DNA of 64,000 bases, from contig JAGQHQ010000002.1 in assembly GCA_020431705.1 (NCBI GenBank), positions 62,001-126,000 of the forward strand, given 5' to 3'. The DNA comes from Candidatus Dependentiae bacterium (GTDB taxonomy: Bacteria > Babelota > Babeliae > Babelales > Vermiphilaceae). A program made the position numbers and the translations under genes. Under the pieces are notes generated by a model. The model was not told the origin of the DNA, ran no database searches, and saw nothing but the letters and a program-made list of their open reading frames with translations. Shown in pieces: positions 25,617 to 35,492 of the stretch; the first letter of the stretch is position 1; each line of letters opens with the position of its first letter.

Positions 25617-27860
25617 TTATCTCATAAGACTTATATTAACGCCCTCTTTCAATCTCTCCATGCTTGCAAGAGCGCAATAACTTCCATAGATTAATGGTAT
25701 TACTTTACCTGGATCGGTATAAGAAACAGCAAAGTTAGTGTGATTTCCGTGTGCGATGTTACGTATAATAAATGATCCATCGGCTTCAGTTATTGCCATA
25801 CCATAGCCAAATCCAAATGAACCATCAGATCTATTATTTGCAAATCCATTGTTTGTGATTGTCATATATTGGGCATTTTTAGCGTACATACCATATCCTT
25901 TGCCTGCGCCACCGTTATTTGAATTCGCTTGGCAATCAGTAATAATGGTATATGTATCATTGCTGCTATCAGATTTATCGATAGAAAAACCTGCAGCAAT
26001 TGATTGTGATTCTGCTGTTGCGTCTGTTTCTCCAGAACAATACATATTTATTGCCTGACACTCTCTACATTCCGTTCCTTCTGTGCCCAATAGCTGGAAT
26101 CCAATAGCGCGCTTTTCGCTTGTTAAAGTCAAACTGGAGGTTGCTTTATTATCAAAAGCGGTACAGCTATTGAATAGATTCGCTCGAGATCCTTCAATAG
26201 AAAACCCATAGCAATAACGAGGTGATTCAAGTAGTTGAGCTTGGCAATTGGTAAACTCGTTTGAATTCGCAGTATTATCAACAATAAAACCATAGACATG
26301 AGATGAAGGATTTACCACAGAAGAAGGATTATCTAAAAAGGCAACATGATCATTTGATAAGCAGTTAATAAAATCATTTACTGATGATTCATTTATAACT
26401 GAAACGCCATTAACATTTCCATTGGTAGAGGAACACTCAAAAACAGATGTATCAACAACAGAACAGTTATGACATGCAGTCAATGAGACACCATACACAT
26501 CATTTCCTGTATAGCGTATTTGATCAAAGTCATAATTTTCACCAGCAGGAATATCTGAAAGTAAGTGCCCTTTATCACCAATATTTTCCAACCCAAAAAC
26601 ACGACAATTCTTAATATATACACCATGGCCACAGTCAACGCGTATACCAAAAACCCCTTTATCTGTATGACCAGCAAAATCACCAACAAACCCAGGCTTT
26701 ACCTGGCTTAAAAAGGTGGTTTCATCTGGAGAATCAGAAAGAATATTATTAGCAAATCCTTCGGGTAGTAGCTCAGGATGATTTTCATTGACCGCATATG
26801 TTTGCGCTTTTAATAATGCATTAGGAGCAAATGTACCATCAGGATAGGCATCAGCCCAACGCATAACGCCAAAGCGCTCACCCTTGAGAGTGATGCCATT
26901 GTTATCTTGTATATGAATTGTTTCAATAACTTTTGATTTCATATTACATACAGTTACATCCTCAATGATAACACAGTTGGTTGTCGCATCGGTACAATGA
27001 AGTGGTAGTGGACCAACATCTACGGTACGATTTAAAAACAAGCCATACGCATTGCCATCATGGGTAGCGCTTGGATGATCAGAGCCATTTTGGGCAGGAT
27101 CATTTGCCATAATTTCTAAAGCGGTAATATACGGTTGGGCATTGACATCTCCACCATCTTTCAATTTGTTTAGCTCAACTAAAGCCATGTTGATAACAGC
27201 CAACAACCCAGTAAATGGCACTTCATGTTCGATACCAGAGATATCCAGGTGTCTCATTTCTCCACTCTTTAAACCATTCAAACTAACACCAGCCACCTCG
27301 AAATCTCTTATAATTAAGTTATCTATTCTCACATTCACATTTCCGTTACCGTGAATACCATGATGTGGTGAACGGCCCAAGGTCCCATTGGTAATCAAAA
27401 CATTTTTTGCTGTTTTTATCTCAGTTTCTCCTGGATATGCAAATAAAAAATGTGGAAATGGCGAATTATTTAACTCAATCATTGAAAAAACTTTAAAGGA
27501 ATGAGTATCTATGAAATCTTGGCTTGTTTCTAATGTTTTTGTATTCAAATCAAAAACGACATTATCACACTCAATTGACAACGCGGTAAACCAGCCAACG
27601 TCTGGCTTATCAGTTCTTGATGCTTCAGAAGCTGGAATGGGAGCAAAGATGATATCTTCTGTAAGATAGTAGTATCCGGACTCTTGAATACGATATGAGC
27701 CACTATCAAAGTCCGATTGACTCAATGCAATGGCATTATTAGTAACAAGCAACCCAGTTGGCTGCAGCTGCGGCCCACGATGCTTACCAAAACTATTAAA
27801 CACATAAAGCAACAAGAATACAAAAAAACTTTTCCTCACAATATCATTATAGCGCACCAT
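25617..27860 (-). CDS. Exported right-handed beta-helix repeat protein
   Basis: The ATG at 27860 is chosen because AAGGAGACGG lies just upstream; the frame also extends to 27884. The 747-residue product has a signal peptide and then parallel beta-helix (NosD/pectate-lyase-like) coils. These are visible as repeated patterns such as GVYIKNCRVFGLENIG, YGVSLTACHNCSVVDTSVFECSS, YGFIVDNTANSNEFTNC and YGFSIEGSRANLFNSC. Such folds serve as polysaccharide-active enzymes or passive surface adhesins. No catalytic set is recognisable here. Its tight coupling to the barrel gene suggests a surface assembly. Confidence 0.75.
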   Translation of the reverse strand: MVRYNDIVRKSFFVFLLLYVFNSFGKHRGPQLQPTGLLVTNNAIALSQSDFDSGSYRIQESGYYYLTEDIIFAPIPASEASRTDKPDVGWFTALSIECDNVVFDLNTKTLETSQDFIDTHSFKVFSMIELNNSPFPHFLFAYPGETEIKTAKNVLITNGTLGRSPHHGIHGNGNVNVRIDNLIIRDFEVAGVSLNGLKSGEMRHLDISGIEHEVPFTGLLAVINMALVELNKLKDGGDVNAQPYITALEIMANDPAQNGSDHPSATHDGNAYGLFLNRTVDVGPLPLHCTDATTNCVIIEDVTVCNMKSKVIETIHIQDNNGITLKGERFGVMRWADAYPDGTFAPNALLKAQTYAVNENHPELLPEGFANNILSDSPDETTFLSQVKPGFVGDFAGHTDKGVFGIRVDCGHGVYIKNCRVFGLENIGDKGHLLSDIPAGENYDFDQIRYTGNDVYGVSLTACHNCSVVDTSVFECSSTNGNVNGVSVINESSVNDFINCLSNDHVAFLDNPSSVVNPSSHVYGFIVDNTANSNEFTNCQAQLLESPRYCYGFSIEGSRANLFNSCTAFDNKATSSLTLTSEKRAIGFQLLGTEGTECRECQAINMYCSGETDATAESQSIAAGFSIDKSDSSNDTYTIITDCQANSNNGGAGKGYGMYAKNAQYMTITNNGFANNRSDGSFGFGYGMAITEADGSFIIRNIAHGNHTNFAVSYTDPGKVIPLIYGSYCALASMERLKEGVNISLMR

Positions 27861-27960
27861 ACCGTCTCCTTTTTTTAAAAACATGTGCTTCTTATAACTA
27901 ACTATATTGATGAAAAAACTGCAATATAATTGCTTATTTTTTCTGCCATAAAATATGGTA

Positions 27961-28470
27961 TCATGTAAGCAACATAAAAAATGCCATACCAGCCATTAAT
28001 AGGTCCTCAAAAAGGGTAACGTACGTCATTGGAATTTTAAAAACAACACCTAGGCATGCACATATAATCTGCTTACCTTTTCGCAATTCATTAAAAACGC
28101 CAGCAGCACTAACAAGCATAAGAATAAGCGCAAAGCTATTAATAATAATTGGCTGCCATCCCGTAAGATAAGCAAACCCTAGGCCAACCTCTAAAAATGG
28201 ATATATGTAGCCGTATTGAGGCATATGCGCAGCAATAAGATCATACTCCGCATATGCTTTTGCAAATCCGGCAATATTTATTACCTTAAATCCACCAAAG
28301 ACTAAAAAAAATGCTGCCATAAAAATTCGCATGGCATTCGTAACGTCCCAGCCATAATACAATTGATGTATTACTGTTATGCCAATTATGACGGTAAAAA
28401 TAAATATCAGTGGCATAAAATCAGTTAATGTATAACCTTCTTGATTGCTTTTTTGATTGTTATGATTCAT
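27961..28470 (-). CDS. MauE/DoxX-family integral membrane protein
   Basis: The 169-residue protein has four predicted helices. The pattern resembles MauE/DoxX proteins: FFLVFGGFKVINIAGFAKAY, YGYIYPFLEVGLGFAYLTG and CACLGVVFKIPMTYVTLFEDLLM. Some members support disulfide or quinone redox reactions; the function here is unknown. It lies 12 bp after the propeller-like gene, suggesting an operon. Confidence 0.7.
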   Translation of the reverse strand: MNHNNQKSNQEGYTLTDFMPLIFIFTVIIGITVIHQLYYGWDVTNAMRIFMAAFFLVFGGFKVINIAGFAKAYAEYDLIAAHMPQYGYIYPFLEVGLGFAYLTGWQPIIINSFALILMLVSAAGVFNELRKGKQIICACLGVVFKIPMTYVTLFEDLLMAGMAFFMLLT

Positions 28471-28482
28471 TAGCGCTCCTTT

Positions 28483-29640
28483 TTATAGTGATATACTATC
28501 CAATAATTTCTGATCTATCTCACCTTCGATTGCTATCCCGTAGAACAACCTCCCTTTATGCATTAATGGCGCAAAACAAGTACTATCTGGACAACCAATC
28601 CACTTAATTTGTCCTGTAGATAGATTATACTGATACAATGTCATGTCACAATTAGATGAGCTACTTGCATAATATAATAAATTATCAAAATAACGTGGCA
28701 ATAGCGGTAGTAACGATTCATGCAAACGATCGGGGCCAGAAATTAATCCTGTGGGAACTGAGAAACTAAATAATTTGTTGCTTCGCCATAATTTTCCATT
28801 TTTATAGATACCATGATATGAGAGCTCAACCATATTTGTGCGTTGATCTATTGGTACTTTAAAACGAGCAAAAAAACCTTTTGCGCTACTAACCATTGAT
28901 AAAAATGCAACAACTTGAGTTCCAGTACTTAAAATAACATATTCTTTTTTTTGATCTTGAATGTCTTCAAATACTGAATCAGTCAATATATCCTCTTGGA
29001 TCAGATCAACATCACCAATTGTACCAAACAAATCAGTTGCTGCATCGGTCTTTCTTTTTTTTGTACTTTTATAAGCAACTTTAATAATTTGATATCGATA
29101 ACCAGTATTTAAATAGACCCGCTTGACTACAAAAAGCTGATTACCAACTTTTTGTGGATACAAATAATCGGCATCATAGGCTGAAAGTATGTGGGCAATA
29201 TCACCGTCCATATCTGTTTGTAATATTGCATAATGCCCATGCTGTTTCGCGCTAAAATAACAATGATTATTATCAGCCCATTCAACAAAAGTAACATCAT
29301 GAAGCGGCTCAGTAAATTCAAGTGAGCGTGCTGAGCGTTTTAAAAATGAATAAACACGAACCCTACCATTATCAATAAAGCTAAACCGAGTGCCATCAGA
29401 GCAAAATTGAACATTTGCTGGGTTATATACAGACCACAGCGCTTTCTCTATCTGTTGGGTGCGTATGTTGTATAGCCAAAGCTCAAGATTATGAAGTGAT
29501 TTTTGGTAGATGCAACAAATCTGTTTTTCTCCAAAAGCATCACACACTGCTACGGGATATAAATAAGAAATAGCGCAAAGCTCTAAGGAAGCACAACTTA
29601 AAGCAATAAAAAATAAAAAGGCAAACTGGTTATTTATCAT
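28483..29640 (-). CDS. Exported protein with beta-propeller-like repeats
   Basis: I place the start at the ATG at 29640, which follows GGTGAG and gives a signal peptide (FAFLFFIALSCASLELCA). The frame extends to 29712 without a better site. Repeats such as NLELWLYNIRTQQIEKALW, FSFIDNGRVRVYSF and CYFSAKQHGHYAILQTDMDGD look like TolB/WD40-type propeller blades. The protein is probably periplasmic. Function is unknown. Confidence 0.6.
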   Translation of the reverse strand: MINNQFAFLFFIALSCASLELCAISYLYPVAVCDAFGEKQICCIYQKSLHNLELWLYNIRTQQIEKALWSVYNPANVQFCSDGTRFSFIDNGRVRVYSFLKRSARSLEFTEPLHDVTFVEWADNNHCYFSAKQHGHYAILQTDMDGDIAHILSAYDADYLYPQKVGNQLFVVKRVYLNTGYRYQIIKVAYKSTKKRKTDAATDLFGTIGDVDLIQEDILTDSVFEDIQDQKKEYVILSTGTQVVAFLSMVSSAKGFFARFKVPIDQRTNMVELSYHGIYKNGKLWRSNKLFSFSVPTGLISGPDRLHESLLPLLPRYFDNLLYYASSSSNCDMTLYQYNLSTGQIKWIGCPDSTCFAPLMHKGRLFYGIAIEGEIDQKLLDSISL

Positions 29641-29719
29641 AGCACTCACCGTTTTAGTGTAAGCGTACTTAAAATAATGAAAGGAGAAAAGGAAATAGCA
29701 TGAATAACACAAAAAATAA

Positions 29720-29749
29720 CCATCGCATTGACCGAAATCAATGCGATGG
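29720..29749 (-). terminator. Intrinsic terminator on the minus strand downstream of recF
   Basis: A 12-bp perfect stem (29720-29731 with 29738-29749) has a 6-nt loop. On the minus strand it is followed by GTTATTTTTTGTG. It lies about 260 nt past the recF stop and ahead of the propeller-like gene. The surrounding gap 29641-30006 holds nothing else I can support. Confidence 0.7.
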
Positions 29750-30006
29750 AAAAAAGGAGAGTAGTAATGAAGCCTAGATTAATCACGTACACCTTTTCAC
29801 GGTATACACGAGTTGTGCTTTGATACAACACACACAATATATGTTATATATAGTATCGAAAAAATTTTATATGTCAAACTTTTAGATAATTTTTTTAAGC
29901 TTTGATTCATCCGAATTACCTCAAAGTTCACTAATAATCTAACTAATTTTTTTATGGCTGTCAACAGTAAAAAATAAAAAAAATAGTATAGATCCGGACT
30001 CTCAAT

Positions 30007-31059
30007 TCAATGTGTCAATATTAGTCTCTGCGCGCCTAAATCAAGCAATTGATCCTTGAAAAAACTCTCTTGAACTGGACTTGTAAAAACTAATTGCGAA
30101 CGTAAACTTTGCAATGCAGACAACAAGGATATTGTACGATTTTCATCAAAATCTGTCATAAAGTCATCAAGCAAGATAATAGCCGATCCTTTTACTTTTC
30201 TGAGCTGCTCTACTTGCGCAATCTTGAGCAACACGATAATAAGCTTTTGTTGTCCACGAGAAGCAAATAACTTCGACTGCTTACGCTGAAATTGTATTGC
30301 AAAGTCATCCAAGTGAGCTCCAAAAAGTGAGCGCCCGGAACGGGTTTCGGCGGTAAACAGTTCCTCTTGAAATGCTTTGCACTCATACGTAAAATGAATT
30401 GAAAGCTCTGGATCAACATAGCGATGTAGTAAAAAATTAACATCCTTTTCCAGCTGAGTAAGCGCCTCTTTACGCAATGCAGCAATTATGTCACTACAGC
30501 TACTCAATTGTTGCGTCCATACATCATATGATGTCCGGTTAATACCGCCACGTTTAAAACCATTTTTGAGTAGGCTATTACGATTATCTACAATATTTTT
30601 TAGTTTTTTTAGCAACCCAAGGTACTCGGCACCTTGCAGAACAAGAAGCTGATCCAGAAAACGTCTTCTACCCTCAGGCGCACCTTTTATAAGTGAAAGA
30701 TCATCTTCAGTAAGCGTAACAACACGGTAATGATCAAGCACTTGCTTATAACTCGCAACTGGTTTTTGGTTCAATTTTACTAATCGTTTTTTATCCGCAA
30801 AACCAATTTGTAGTTCATGTCGCTCTTGCGCGTAGGCAAATCCAACTTTAATAAAAAATGCTTCTTGTTCAAATCGAACAAGTTGCGCTGGATAATACGT
30901 TCTAAACGAGCGAACATAACATGCATAATGTATCGCTTCTAGCAAGGATGTTTTGCCAGAGCCATTGGGCCCCTCAACAAGCACCAATGGCTCTGTAAAA
31001 TCAAATGCTTTTCGCTCAAAACAGCGAAAGTTCTTTATATGAAGGTGTGTTAACTCCAC
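30007..31059 (-). CDS. recF: DNA replication and repair protein RecF
   Basis: The 350-residue SMC-like ATPase has LTHLHIKNFRCFE at the N-terminus, Walker A GPNGSGKTSLLEAIHY, the RecF motif PEGRRRFLDQLL, the signature ASRGQQKLIIVLLKI and Walker B IILLDDFMTDFD. RecF helps load RecA at gaps on single-stranded DNA. It follows dnaN by 21 bp, the usual partner order. Confidence 0.95.
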   Translation of the reverse strand: MELTHLHIKNFRCFERKAFDFTEPLVLVEGPNGSGKTSLLEAIHYACYVRSFRTYYPAQLVRFEQEAFFIKVGFAYAQERHELQIGFADKKRLVKLNQKPVASYKQVLDHYRVVTLTEDDLSLIKGAPEGRRRFLDQLLVLQGAEYLGLLKKLKNIVDNRNSLLKNGFKRGGINRTSYDVWTQQLSSCSDIIAALRKEALTQLEKDVNFLLHRYVDPELSIHFTYECKAFQEELFTAETRSGRSLFGAHLDDFAIQFQRKQSKLFASRGQQKLIIVLLKIAQVEQLRKVKGSAIILLDDFMTDFDENRTISLLSALQSLRSQLVFTSPVQESFFKDQLLDLGAQRLILTH

Positions 31060-31080
31060 ATCCTTATACCCCCATTATTC

Positions 31081-32217
31081 TTATTGATTAGTTGGAGAAA
31101 CAGGCATCACTAAATATAAAACATGATGCTCATTAACATCTGACTCAAAAATAATTGGCTTTGCAGAATTTTTCAAATGGAATCGAAGAGTGCTATCTGA
31201 AAACGCCTGTAATCCATTTAAGACATAAGGTGCATAAAATCTAATTGCCAGTTTATCGCTATTAAATTTATCGAGCGGCAATTCTTCATGCAGTTTTCCC
31301 ACCTCAGTATTATGCATGGATACTTGCAATACATTCGGAGTAAAATCAAAATTTGTTGCAATAAATTGACCAGATAGTAAACAAGCAGAACGACGTAACG
31401 TTTTAACCAGTTGTGCACGGTCAACTGTTGCTGGAGTAAATCCCTTTTTGTCCAAAATTGCAGAATATTCAGGGAATTCATTTACCAACAACTTAGTAAA
31501 AAAGTTAAACGATTCGCCAGAAACAACCAATTGATTTGAACACATACCAAAAAAGACTGCCGAATCTTTTTCTGATTTTCTATCATCAGATTCTAAAATT
31601 TTTTTTACTTCAAAAACGGCCCTGCGTGGTAACAGCCATTTTTGAGATTCGTTCAGTGTATACTTTGGTGTACGAACTTGTGCAAGGCAATGACCATCAG
31701 TTGTTGTCATGGTCAAGCCAGTATCATCAATTTCCAATAACAAACCGTTCAGCGCTGGGTTTGCATTATTTTGTGGAATTAAAAAAGCAACTTTACCCAA
31801 CATATCAAGCAAAAATGGTGATTCCAATTGCATCAAGTTTTCTATGCGCTCGGGAAATGGTGGAAACTCCTGCGCATCTTTTACATTAAGTGCAACATCA
31901 ACAGTACCAGCTTTAATTTCCAATTGCTGACCATTAAAACTAAAAGTAATATCACCTTCCAGTTCTTTTACAAGATCAAAAATACGTTTTCCCGAAACTA
32001 AAAATGATTGCGGTGAATCTATTTGCACTTCAGAAATAGCGCAACTTGATTGTAGGCTGATTTCTAAATCAGTACTTTTGAGTACAACTTCTTTATGTCC
32101 AACTTTAAACATAATATAACTTGTAATATCAAGCGCTGTACGTTTACCACAAATGGGTTGCATAGATGACAAAATTGCCAAAAGCGGCTTCTGTTCTATA
32201 ATAAATCTATTTTCCAT
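31081..32217 (-). CDS. dnaN: DNA polymerase III beta sliding clamp
   Basis: The start at 32217 follows AAAGGA and gives 378 residues beginning MENRFIIEQKPLLAILSSM, the normal clamp length; the frame extends to 32301. Clamp landmarks include FDLVKELEGDITFSF, NNANPALNGLLLEIDDTGLTMTTTDGHCLA, LLPRRAVFEVKKIL and the C-terminal HVLYLVMPVSP. It forms a dimeric ring tethering the polymerase. Confidence 0.95.
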   Translation of the reverse strand: MENRFIIEQKPLLAILSSMQPICGKRTALDITSYIMFKVGHKEVVLKSTDLEISLQSSCAISEVQIDSPQSFLVSGKRIFDLVKELEGDITFSFNGQQLEIKAGTVDVALNVKDAQEFPPFPERIENLMQLESPFLLDMLGKVAFLIPQNNANPALNGLLLEIDDTGLTMTTTDGHCLAQVRTPKYTLNESQKWLLPRRAVFEVKKILESDDRKSEKDSAVFFGMCSNQLVVSGESFNFFTKLLVNEFPEYSAILDKKGFTPATVDRAQLVKTLRRSACLLSGQFIATNFDFTPNVLQVSMHNTEVGKLHEELPLDKFNSDKLAIRFYAPYVLNGLQAFSDSTLRFHLKNSAKPIIFESDVNEHHVLYLVMPVSPTNQ

Positions 32218-32326
32218 AAAAAATCCTTTTTCACAAATGTGATGCAAATGTGCAACGATCAGTATATCTATATTATGTATAACAGCAAAGATATCAAGCA
32301 AATCCCTTACTCTTTAAATACATTTT

Positions 32327-33226
32327 TTAAGAACGTGGATGCTTTTTGTCATACACTTGCCTTAAGTAACTTGTTTCCAAATGTGTATAGATTTGTACTG
32401 TTGAAAGATTTTCATGTCCCAATAGCAATTGAAGCGAGCGCAAATTTGCCCCATGCTTAAGCATGTGTGTTGCAAATGAATGGCGAAGTTTATGTGGCGA
32501 AATAGTGCGCTTAATGCCAGTACGCGCCCATATTTTTTTTAAAATTATCCAAAATGCTTGGCGAGTGATTGGCTTTACTTTTCCAGCATAATACGTGGGA
32601 AATAAGTAATTTGTTTTTTTCTTTTTTTGTGTAAAATCCTTATGTATAGACTCCAAATATAGCCTAAGAAGTTTTATCATTGGTTGTGGAAGCGGAACCA
32701 TTCGCCCCCTTCCGCCTTTACCACTCACAGATATAAAGCCTGTATCAAAACGAACTTCACCAATAGTGACACTAACTAATTCACTAATGCGCATGCCAGT
32801 AACATATAATAAATACAGCATTACTTTATTACGAATACCATTATGAGTTATGTCCCTGTCAGCAACATGCAATAATTTTTCCACTTCATTTTCTGGTAAA
32901 TAATTAGGAAGTTGTTTTTCTAGCTTTGGAAAGGTAACGCTTTCAGCAATATCTTTATAATTAGCATGCTCAGATAAATATTTAAAAAATGATTTTAACG
33001 ATGATATTTTACGAGACATACTCCTTGCACTCATTTTTTGTGCTTTTAAATGATGCAAATATTTTTTTATATTATCTTGATGAGCTTTTTTGAGGGTAAT
33101 ATTCTGCTTTTTTAGAAATTTCATAAACTGCCCAATGTCAGTCTTATACGCAGCAAACGTATTATGAGAAACACATTTTTCAGTTAATAGATACGCTTCA
33201 AATTTAGCAACCAATGCTTCACTCAT
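32327..33226 (-). CDS. xerD: Xer-type tyrosine site-specific recombinase
   Basis: The 299-residue protein has a SAM-like N-domain and a complete tyrosine-recombinase catalytic set: Arg146 (TGMRISEL), Lys170, His245 and Arg248 (HKLRHSFATHML), His271 (LLGHENLS) and nucleophile Tyr280 (VQIYTH). Length and motifs fit XerC or XerD; I cannot separate them reliably. The likely target is the dif-like site at 23.9 kb. It lies 25 bp from proS. Confidence 0.9.
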   Translation of the reverse strand: MSEALVAKFEAYLLTEKCVSHNTFAAYKTDIGQFMKFLKKQNITLKKAHQDNIKKYLHHLKAQKMSARSMSRKISSLKSFFKYLSEHANYKDIAESVTFPKLEKQLPNYLPENEVEKLLHVADRDITHNGIRNKVMLYLLYVTGMRISELVSVTIGEVRFDTGFISVSGKGGRGRMVPLPQPMIKLLRLYLESIHKDFTQKKKKTNYLFPTYYAGKVKPITRQAFWIILKKIWARTGIKRTISPHKLRHSFATHMLKHGANLRSLQLLLGHENLSTVQIYTHLETSYLRQVYDKKHPRS

Positions 33227-33251
33227 AATATCACTTTTAGTACAAAATATG

Positions 33252-34676
33252 TTAATATGCTTTTGCTACCAATACATCACCTTTGTTTGGCTCAGAGCAA
33301 TTAAAACATTCATCAAAAAAAGACTCTTTTTCTATCAAACAACGAGTAAATGCTTTATATTTCTTTAGCTGTTGCTCACAAGTGTCTTTACCGCACCACC
33401 CAGTTTGATAAATACCATTTTCTTTTTCTAGTGTTGGTCCAAATTCGATAAGCTTAGCTCCTTTCTGCCACATACTTTTCAAACGCTTGTGCGCATTTTC
33501 AAACATGCTTTTTTGAATTACCTCTAGTAAGACTTGTATTTCTTGCACTACGCTTTCAAGTGGCAACACCTTCTTGTCACCGTTAAAGCGAATTGCTACT
33601 ATTGCTTGCTTTTTTTCCAGATCACGTGAACCAAGCTCAATGCGAATCGGTACACCTTTAAGTTCCCATTCATAAAACTTAGCACCGGGTGTTTTGTATT
33701 CGCGATCATCAACATGACAACGCACTTTTTCGCCAAGCTCTGTTTTTATTTTTTGTGCAGCATCAAGAATTACTTTGTTATCAGTATTTTTTTTCATAAT
33801 TGGTATAATCACCACTTGTTTTGGTGCAATTTTTGGTGGTAACACTAAACCATTCTGGTCACCATGTGTCATCACTACTGCACCAATTAAACGCGTTGTG
33901 GTACCCCAGCTGGTCAACCAGGGATGTATTTGCTCCTTATTTTGATCTTGAAACGTAATGTTAAATGATTGTGCAAACGTTTGAGAAAGCAAATGAGAAG
34001 TCCCCATTTGCAGTGCTTTACCATCCTGCATCACAGCTTCAAAAGTCATAGTAATATCAGCACCAGGAAATTTTTCGCTATCTGTTTTTCTACCAGCAAT
34101 CACTGGAATTGCTAAATAATCTTGTGCAAGGCTAACATACTCACCAAGCATCTGCATAACCTCTTTATACGCTTCATCACGTGTTGCATGTGCAGTATGC
34201 CCTTCTTGCCAAAAAAATTCTGTAGTACGCAAAAACGGACGTGGCCGTAGTTCCCAACGAACAACATTAGCCCACTGATTAATTTTTAGTGGTAAATCAC
34301 GCCATGAGTTGATCCATTTAGAAAACATATAATGAATAATAGTCTCGGATGTTGGACGTACTACCAACGGTTCTTCTAATTTTTTGCCGCCAGCATAAGT
34401 AACAACTGCCAATTCTGGTGCAAAACCCTCAACATGTTCAGCCTCTTTTTTCAAAAAAGATTCTGGAATTAAAAGAGGAAAAAGCATATTTTCATGCCCA
34501 GTTTCTTTAATACGTGTATCCAAACGGCTCTTTATACGTTCCCAAATGGCATAGCCATAGGGACGAACAATCATTGTTCCTCGAACAGGGGATTGATCAG
34601 CCAATTGAGCCTTATAAATAACATCTATGTACCATTCTGGAAACTTTTTTTTAATATCAGGTAACTGGTCACTCAT
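33252..34676 (-). CDS. proS: Prolyl-tRNA synthetase, short (archaeal/eukaryote-like) type
   Basis: The 474-residue class II synthetase has PVRGTMIVRPYGYAIWERI (motif 1), VVRPTSETIIHYMFSKWI, RWELRPRPFLRTTEFFWQEGHTAH (motif 2) and GTSHLLSQTFAQSFNI. It lacks the inserted editing domain of the long bacterial type and has a cysteine-bearing C-terminal domain (GWCGKDTCEQQL, then CFNC). It charges tRNA-Pro. Confidence 0.96.
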   Translation of the reverse strand: MSDQLPDIKKKFPEWYIDVIYKAQLADQSPVRGTMIVRPYGYAIWERIKSRLDTRIKETGHENMLFPLLIPESFLKKEAEHVEGFAPELAVVTYAGGKKLEEPLVVRPTSETIIHYMFSKWINSWRDLPLKINQWANVVRWELRPRPFLRTTEFFWQEGHTAHATRDEAYKEVMQMLGEYVSLAQDYLAIPVIAGRKTDSEKFPGADITMTFEAVMQDGKALQMGTSHLLSQTFAQSFNITFQDQNKEQIHPWLTSWGTTTRLIGAVVMTHGDQNGLVLPPKIAPKQVVIIPIMKKNTDNKVILDAAQKIKTELGEKVRCHVDDREYKTPGAKFYEWELKGVPIRIELGSRDLEKKQAIVAIRFNGDKKVLPLESVVQEIQVLLEVIQKSMFENAHKRLKSMWQKGAKLIEFGPTLEKENGIYQTGWCGKDTCEQQLKKYKAFTRCLIEKESFFDECFNCSEPNKGDVLVAKAY

Positions 34677-34897
34677 AACATACTTTCACAGCTAAAATAA
34701 AGATTATAACATCCGGATTATAGCAAATCAGTATGTAAAAGTCATGCTGCATTAGAATATTTCACATAGAAAAAACCGATGCCCGAAAATTCCCAATTGA
34801 ATTAAGCGCTTGATTTTGTTTTACATTATGATACATTTAATTACATGTGATGATTGCACTATAATATAACAACCTTGCTTAATAAGGTAACATTAAA

Positions 34898-35431
34898 ATG
34901 ACCAGAAAAAATTATTTACTAACATTTGTATCTTTATTTGTTGGTTTTTCGTTATACTCAATGCAAGAAAACTCTTTTGAAAAGTATAAAACAATATACA
35001 ATGAGGCACTAAAATCATTAGGGAAAGATCCCTCAAAATGTTCTCTTCTTTTTGTAAATGATGCTAGTGGCCCAGAAGCATACAGCACGCATAATACAAC
35101 TTGTCTAGATAAAGATAGATTCGAAAAATCAACACACGAGAAAAAAAATAAAACACTTATTCATGAAGCATGGCATGTTGGAAATAATGACTATCTAAAG
35201 CGAGTCTGCTTTTTCAGCTCTAACTTACTAACAGGTATCACCACTTCTTTACGCCTCTTTACGCATCGTGAAATTTTCGGCAAAAAGCCGGGACTTCCAA
35301 CAGTTTTAATGCTATTTAGCTCAGTGATGGGCCTTTTTTGGGGTGAAAAATATCTTATTTTACACCAAGAAAACCGTGCAAAACAATATACTAAAAAGAA
35401 AATAAATCAAATGTATAAAAGTAGTATGTAG
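34898..35431 (+). CDS. Small exported/membrane protein with HExxH zincin-like motif
   Basis: The 177-residue protein has a signal peptide ending LYSMQEN. It carries the motif LIHEAWHVGN, in which His89, Glu90 and His93 match the HExxH zinc-protease signature. One or two hydrophobic segments follow (about 105-122 and 135-155, with GEKYLIL). AAGGTAA lies upstream. It immediately precedes three tandem exported paralogues. Protease activity is inferred from the motif alone, and no third zinc ligand is obvious. Confidence 0.6.
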   Translation: MTRKNYLLTFVSLFVGFSLYSMQENSFEKYKTIYNEALKSLGKDPSKCSLLFVNDASGPEAYSTHNTTCLDKDRFEKSTHEKKNKTLIHEAWHVGNNDYLKRVCFFSSNLLTGITTSLRLFTHREIFGKKPGLPTVLMLFSSVMGLFWGEKYLILHQENRAKQYTKKKINQMYKSSM

Positions 35432-35492
35432 CAAGTTATACAAAAAGAAACGCATTTTAAATAGAGATTTCATCTAGGTTAGGGGGTTTTTT

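Noticed and set aside
29646-29837. 63-codon minus-strand reading frame
   Set aside because: It runs through the terminator hairpin and into the start of the propeller-like gene, and shows no coding features.
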